Position numbers and translations under genes: made by a program. The notes beneath the pieces are model-generated. The model was not told where the DNA came from. It saw only the letters and a program-made list of their open reading frames with translations, and did no database searches. Below are positions 6,734-8,065 of a DNA stretch of 8,065 nucleotides, piece by piece. Positions within the stretch are counted from its first letter, which is position 1. Each line of letters opens with the position of its first letter. Origin of the DNA: Treponema sp. (GTDB lineage Bacteria > Spirochaetota > Spirochaetia > Treponematales > Rectinemataceae); NCBI GenBank assembly GCA_017849315.1, contig JAFIHQ010000021.1, positions 1 to 8,065 on the forward strand, written 5' to 3'.

Positions 6734-7445
6734 CTTTACACTCCATAACATAAGCAAATCGTTTGGCAATCTGGAAGTTCTTCACTCAGTAAGCGCGTCC
6801 TTCCCCGAAGCTTCAGTCACCGCAGTCTTGGGCCCATCTGGTGCCGGCAAAACCACCTTGCTCAATATAATCTCAGGGCTCTTAACCCCTGACACAGGAA
6901 CCATAGGAGATTTTGCGAGCGCGACATTCTCGTATGCATTTCAGGAGCCTCGGCTCCTGCCGTGGCTCGATGTCGAGGAGAACCTGCGTTTTGCCCTTTC
7001 TTCTTTACATGATAAGCCGAAGGCTGAGACTCGGGCGCAGATGTTTCTCAAGGAAGCATGCTTGGAGGAATTCAGGCACAGTTTCCCAGCACAACTTTCC
7101 GGAGGAATGCGGCAGAAAGCCTCGCTCGTACGGGCATTCGCTTTTCCCTCCGATGTATTGCTCCTTGATGAGGCGCTCTCTGCGGTCGATATCAAGGTCC
7201 GCATCGAGCTCTTGGATCTCTTTGCGGGATTATGGCAAGAAGAAAAACGCACGACGATATTTGTCAGTCATGACCTACACGATGCGCTTTACATTGCTGA
7301 CCAGGTTATTCTGCTGTCCGCACGGCCAGCAACAGTCATGGATTCAATCACGATCGAGATCCCTCGAGAGCTGCGCAGCTACGATGCCGACCAACTCAAA
7401 GACGTTGAACGCAGGCTTTATCGGGAGATTCTGGCTTCATCCTAA
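6726..7445 (+). CDS. ABC importer ATPase (SsuB/TauB-like)
   Basis: This is the cytoplasmic nucleotide-binding subunit that powers the importer. The 239 residues hold all core motifs in order: Walker A GPSGAGKTT (36-44), Q-loop FQEPRLLPW (72-80, Q73), signature LSGGMRQK (124-131), Walker B VLLLDEAL (144-151, catalytic E149), D-loop SAVD (152-155, usually SALD), and switch histidine SHD (H182). The FQEPRLLPW form is typical of the nitrate/sulfonate/taurine family. The protein is slightly shorter than the usual 250-265 residues, lacking part of the C-terminus. The start lies inside the end of the permease gene (8-nt overlap). A purine-rich AGGAAGAAG lies upstream at about 6708. It is the last gene of the plus-strand cluster. 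No convincing hairpin-plus-T-run terminator is seen in the 62 nt (7446-7507) before the convergent gene. Confidence 0.95.
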   Translation: MHDFTLHNISKSFGNLEVLHSVSASFPEASVTAVLGPSGAGKTTLLNIISGLLTPDTGTIGDFASATFSYAFQEPRLLPWLDVEENLRFALSSLHDKPKAETRAQMFLKEACLEEFRHSFPAQLSGGMRQKASLVRAFAFPSDVLLLDEALSAVDIKVRIELLDLFAGLWQEEKRTTIFVSHDLHDALYIADQVILLSARPATVMDSITIEIPRELRSYDADQLKDVERRLYREILASS

Positions 7446-7458
7446 CCTTCATCCTAAC
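7435..7458 (+). repeat. 12-bp perfect tandem duplication spanning the ATPase stop codon
   Basis: CTTCATCCTAAC is present twice in succession (7435-7446, 7447-7458). The first copy contains the stop codon TAA (7443-7445). Because 12 is a multiple of three, the second copy supplies another in-frame TAA (7455-7457), giving an encoded Ser-Ser-stop and then Pro-Ser-Ser-stop. Confidence 0.85.
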
Positions 7459-7507
7459 TTCGAACAGATTATTGTCGGAGCCGATTACTTTGCGCTGAAC
7501 GACCAGA

Positions 7508-8065
7508 TCACTTCAACTGCAGGTTTATAGCTTCCACCAAGGCCTGAGGGGTAAAGGGCTTTTGCAGTAAGCGTGCTCCTTCCGGAAGCCTAGAATCGCT
7601 ATCGAGGCGCCCCGTTATAAAAATGCAGTGCTTTTTGCTTTCTAATGGCAGGCGTTCGTACAGGTTAAGCCCACTCACACCTGGCAGGTTTACATCGATA
7701 ACAAAACTGTCAAATGTCCTGGTTTCAGTCAAAAGCAGTGCCTCACCTCCATTTCTTGCAGCTGCAACATCAGCACCAGCCTTGCTAAGCGCAGTGGCCA
7801 GAAAACCAAGAAGCGCCTCATCGTCATCCACGACGAGAATCGATGGGGAATCCTCCAAGCGAAGTCCACTGGCCACCGCTGACTTCTTAAGACTTTCTGC
7901 CGAAGTGCCACTTGCGCTCAAGGGCCTTTCCAATGTGGCCGGCCGACTATCCAGGAGCGGAATCCACAATGTAATGCTTGTTCCTTTTGAGACAGCGGTT
8001 TGAAGTTCTACTGCCCCAGAAAGCGTCGTGGCAACGCTTGCCACGATTGCGAGCCCAAGACCGGA
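7508..8065 (-). CDS. Hybrid sensor histidine kinase, C-terminal part (ATPase end plus receiver domain), cut by window edge
   Basis: The minus-strand frame is open from the right edge to TGA at 7508-7510, giving 185 residues with no start in the window. The edge begins with SGLGLAIV, the G2 box of a HATPase_c kinase domain. It is followed by a closing strand (SKGTSITLWIPLL), so the protein is a histidine kinase and not a lone regulator. After a variable linker of about 35 residues comes a complete receiver domain: acidic cluster ILVVDDDEALL, phospho-acceptor Asp in FVIDVNLPGVSG (codon at 7694-7696), conserved Thr in FITGR, and Lys in LLQKPF. The key receiver residues are all intact, so it should accept phosphate from its own or another kinase. 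No output domain follows, as expected for a phosphorelay hybrid. The GTG at 8042-8044 lies within the kinase G2 region and is not a credible start. Its sensor and partner are outside the window. It is convergent with the ABC genes and not part of their unit. Confidence 0.92.
   Translation of the reverse strand, partial: SGLGLAIVASVATTLSGAVELQTAVSKGTSITLWIPLLDSRPATLERPLSASGTSAESLKKSAVASGLRLEDSPSILVVDDDEALLGFLATALSKAGADVAAARNGGEALLLTETRTFDSFVIDVNLPGVSGLNLYERLPLESKKHCIFITGRLDSDSRLPEGARLLQKPFTPQALVEAINLQLK

Noticed and set aside
6913..7530. Plus-strand open frame of 205 codons in the ATPase region
   Set aside because: It is a different frame of the ABC ATPase gene, rich in Arg/Ser, with no motif.
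7508..8044. Stand-alone response regulator starting at the GTG at 8042-8044
   Set aside because: The frame continues to the edge with SGLGLAIV, a histidine-kinase G2 box, so it is the tail of a hybrid kinase.

Overview
The window looks like part of a bacterial chromosome with about 50% GC and dense gene packing. It has ordinary bacterial start signals, and no tRNA, rRNA, CRISPR array, insertion sequence or phage gene was seen. The style of the SecA and NFACT/RqcH proteins suggests a spirochaete (Treponema/Spirochaeta/Rectinema-like). That assignment is inference from remembered protein style, not from a search.

Layout. (1) Bases 1-383, minus strand: the 5' part of an NAD(P)H-hydrate epimerase gene (nnrE, YjeF N-terminal domain), cut by the left edge. 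(2) Bases 384-502: a divergent promoter region. It holds an extended -10 promoter for nnrE with a short inverted repeat inside it, and a -35/-10 pair for secA that sits almost on top of the secA start codon. (3) Bases 503-7445, plus strand: five tightly packed genes. These are secA (preprotein translocase ATPase), an rqcH-type NFACT gene (ribosome-associated quality control), and a three-gene ABC importer of the sulfonate/nitrate/taurine/NMT1 class (substrate-binding protein, permease, ATPase). The junctions are +11 nt, a 4-nt ATGA overlap, +80 nt, and an 8-nt overlap, which looks like one transcription unit or a unit with internal promoters. (4) Bases 7508-8065, minus strand, convergent: the C-terminal end of a hybrid sensor histidine kinase, with the end of the ATPase domain followed by a complete receiver domain. 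It is cut by the right edge.

Function. SecA drives export through SecYEG. RqcH is expected to add C-terminal alanine tails to nascent chains trapped on split 50S subunits. Their adjacency puts export and rescue of stalled synthesis in one transcript. The ABC genes encode an importer that depends on an exported binding protein, itself likely a Sec substrate. Its ligand cannot be named from the sequence. No clearly new system is visible. The points most worth a second look are the shortened RqcH (apparently without the helix-hairpin-helix segment), its placement between secA and the importer, the near-leaderless promoters at the divergent junction, and a 12-bp tandem duplication that doubles the stop codon of the ATPase gene.
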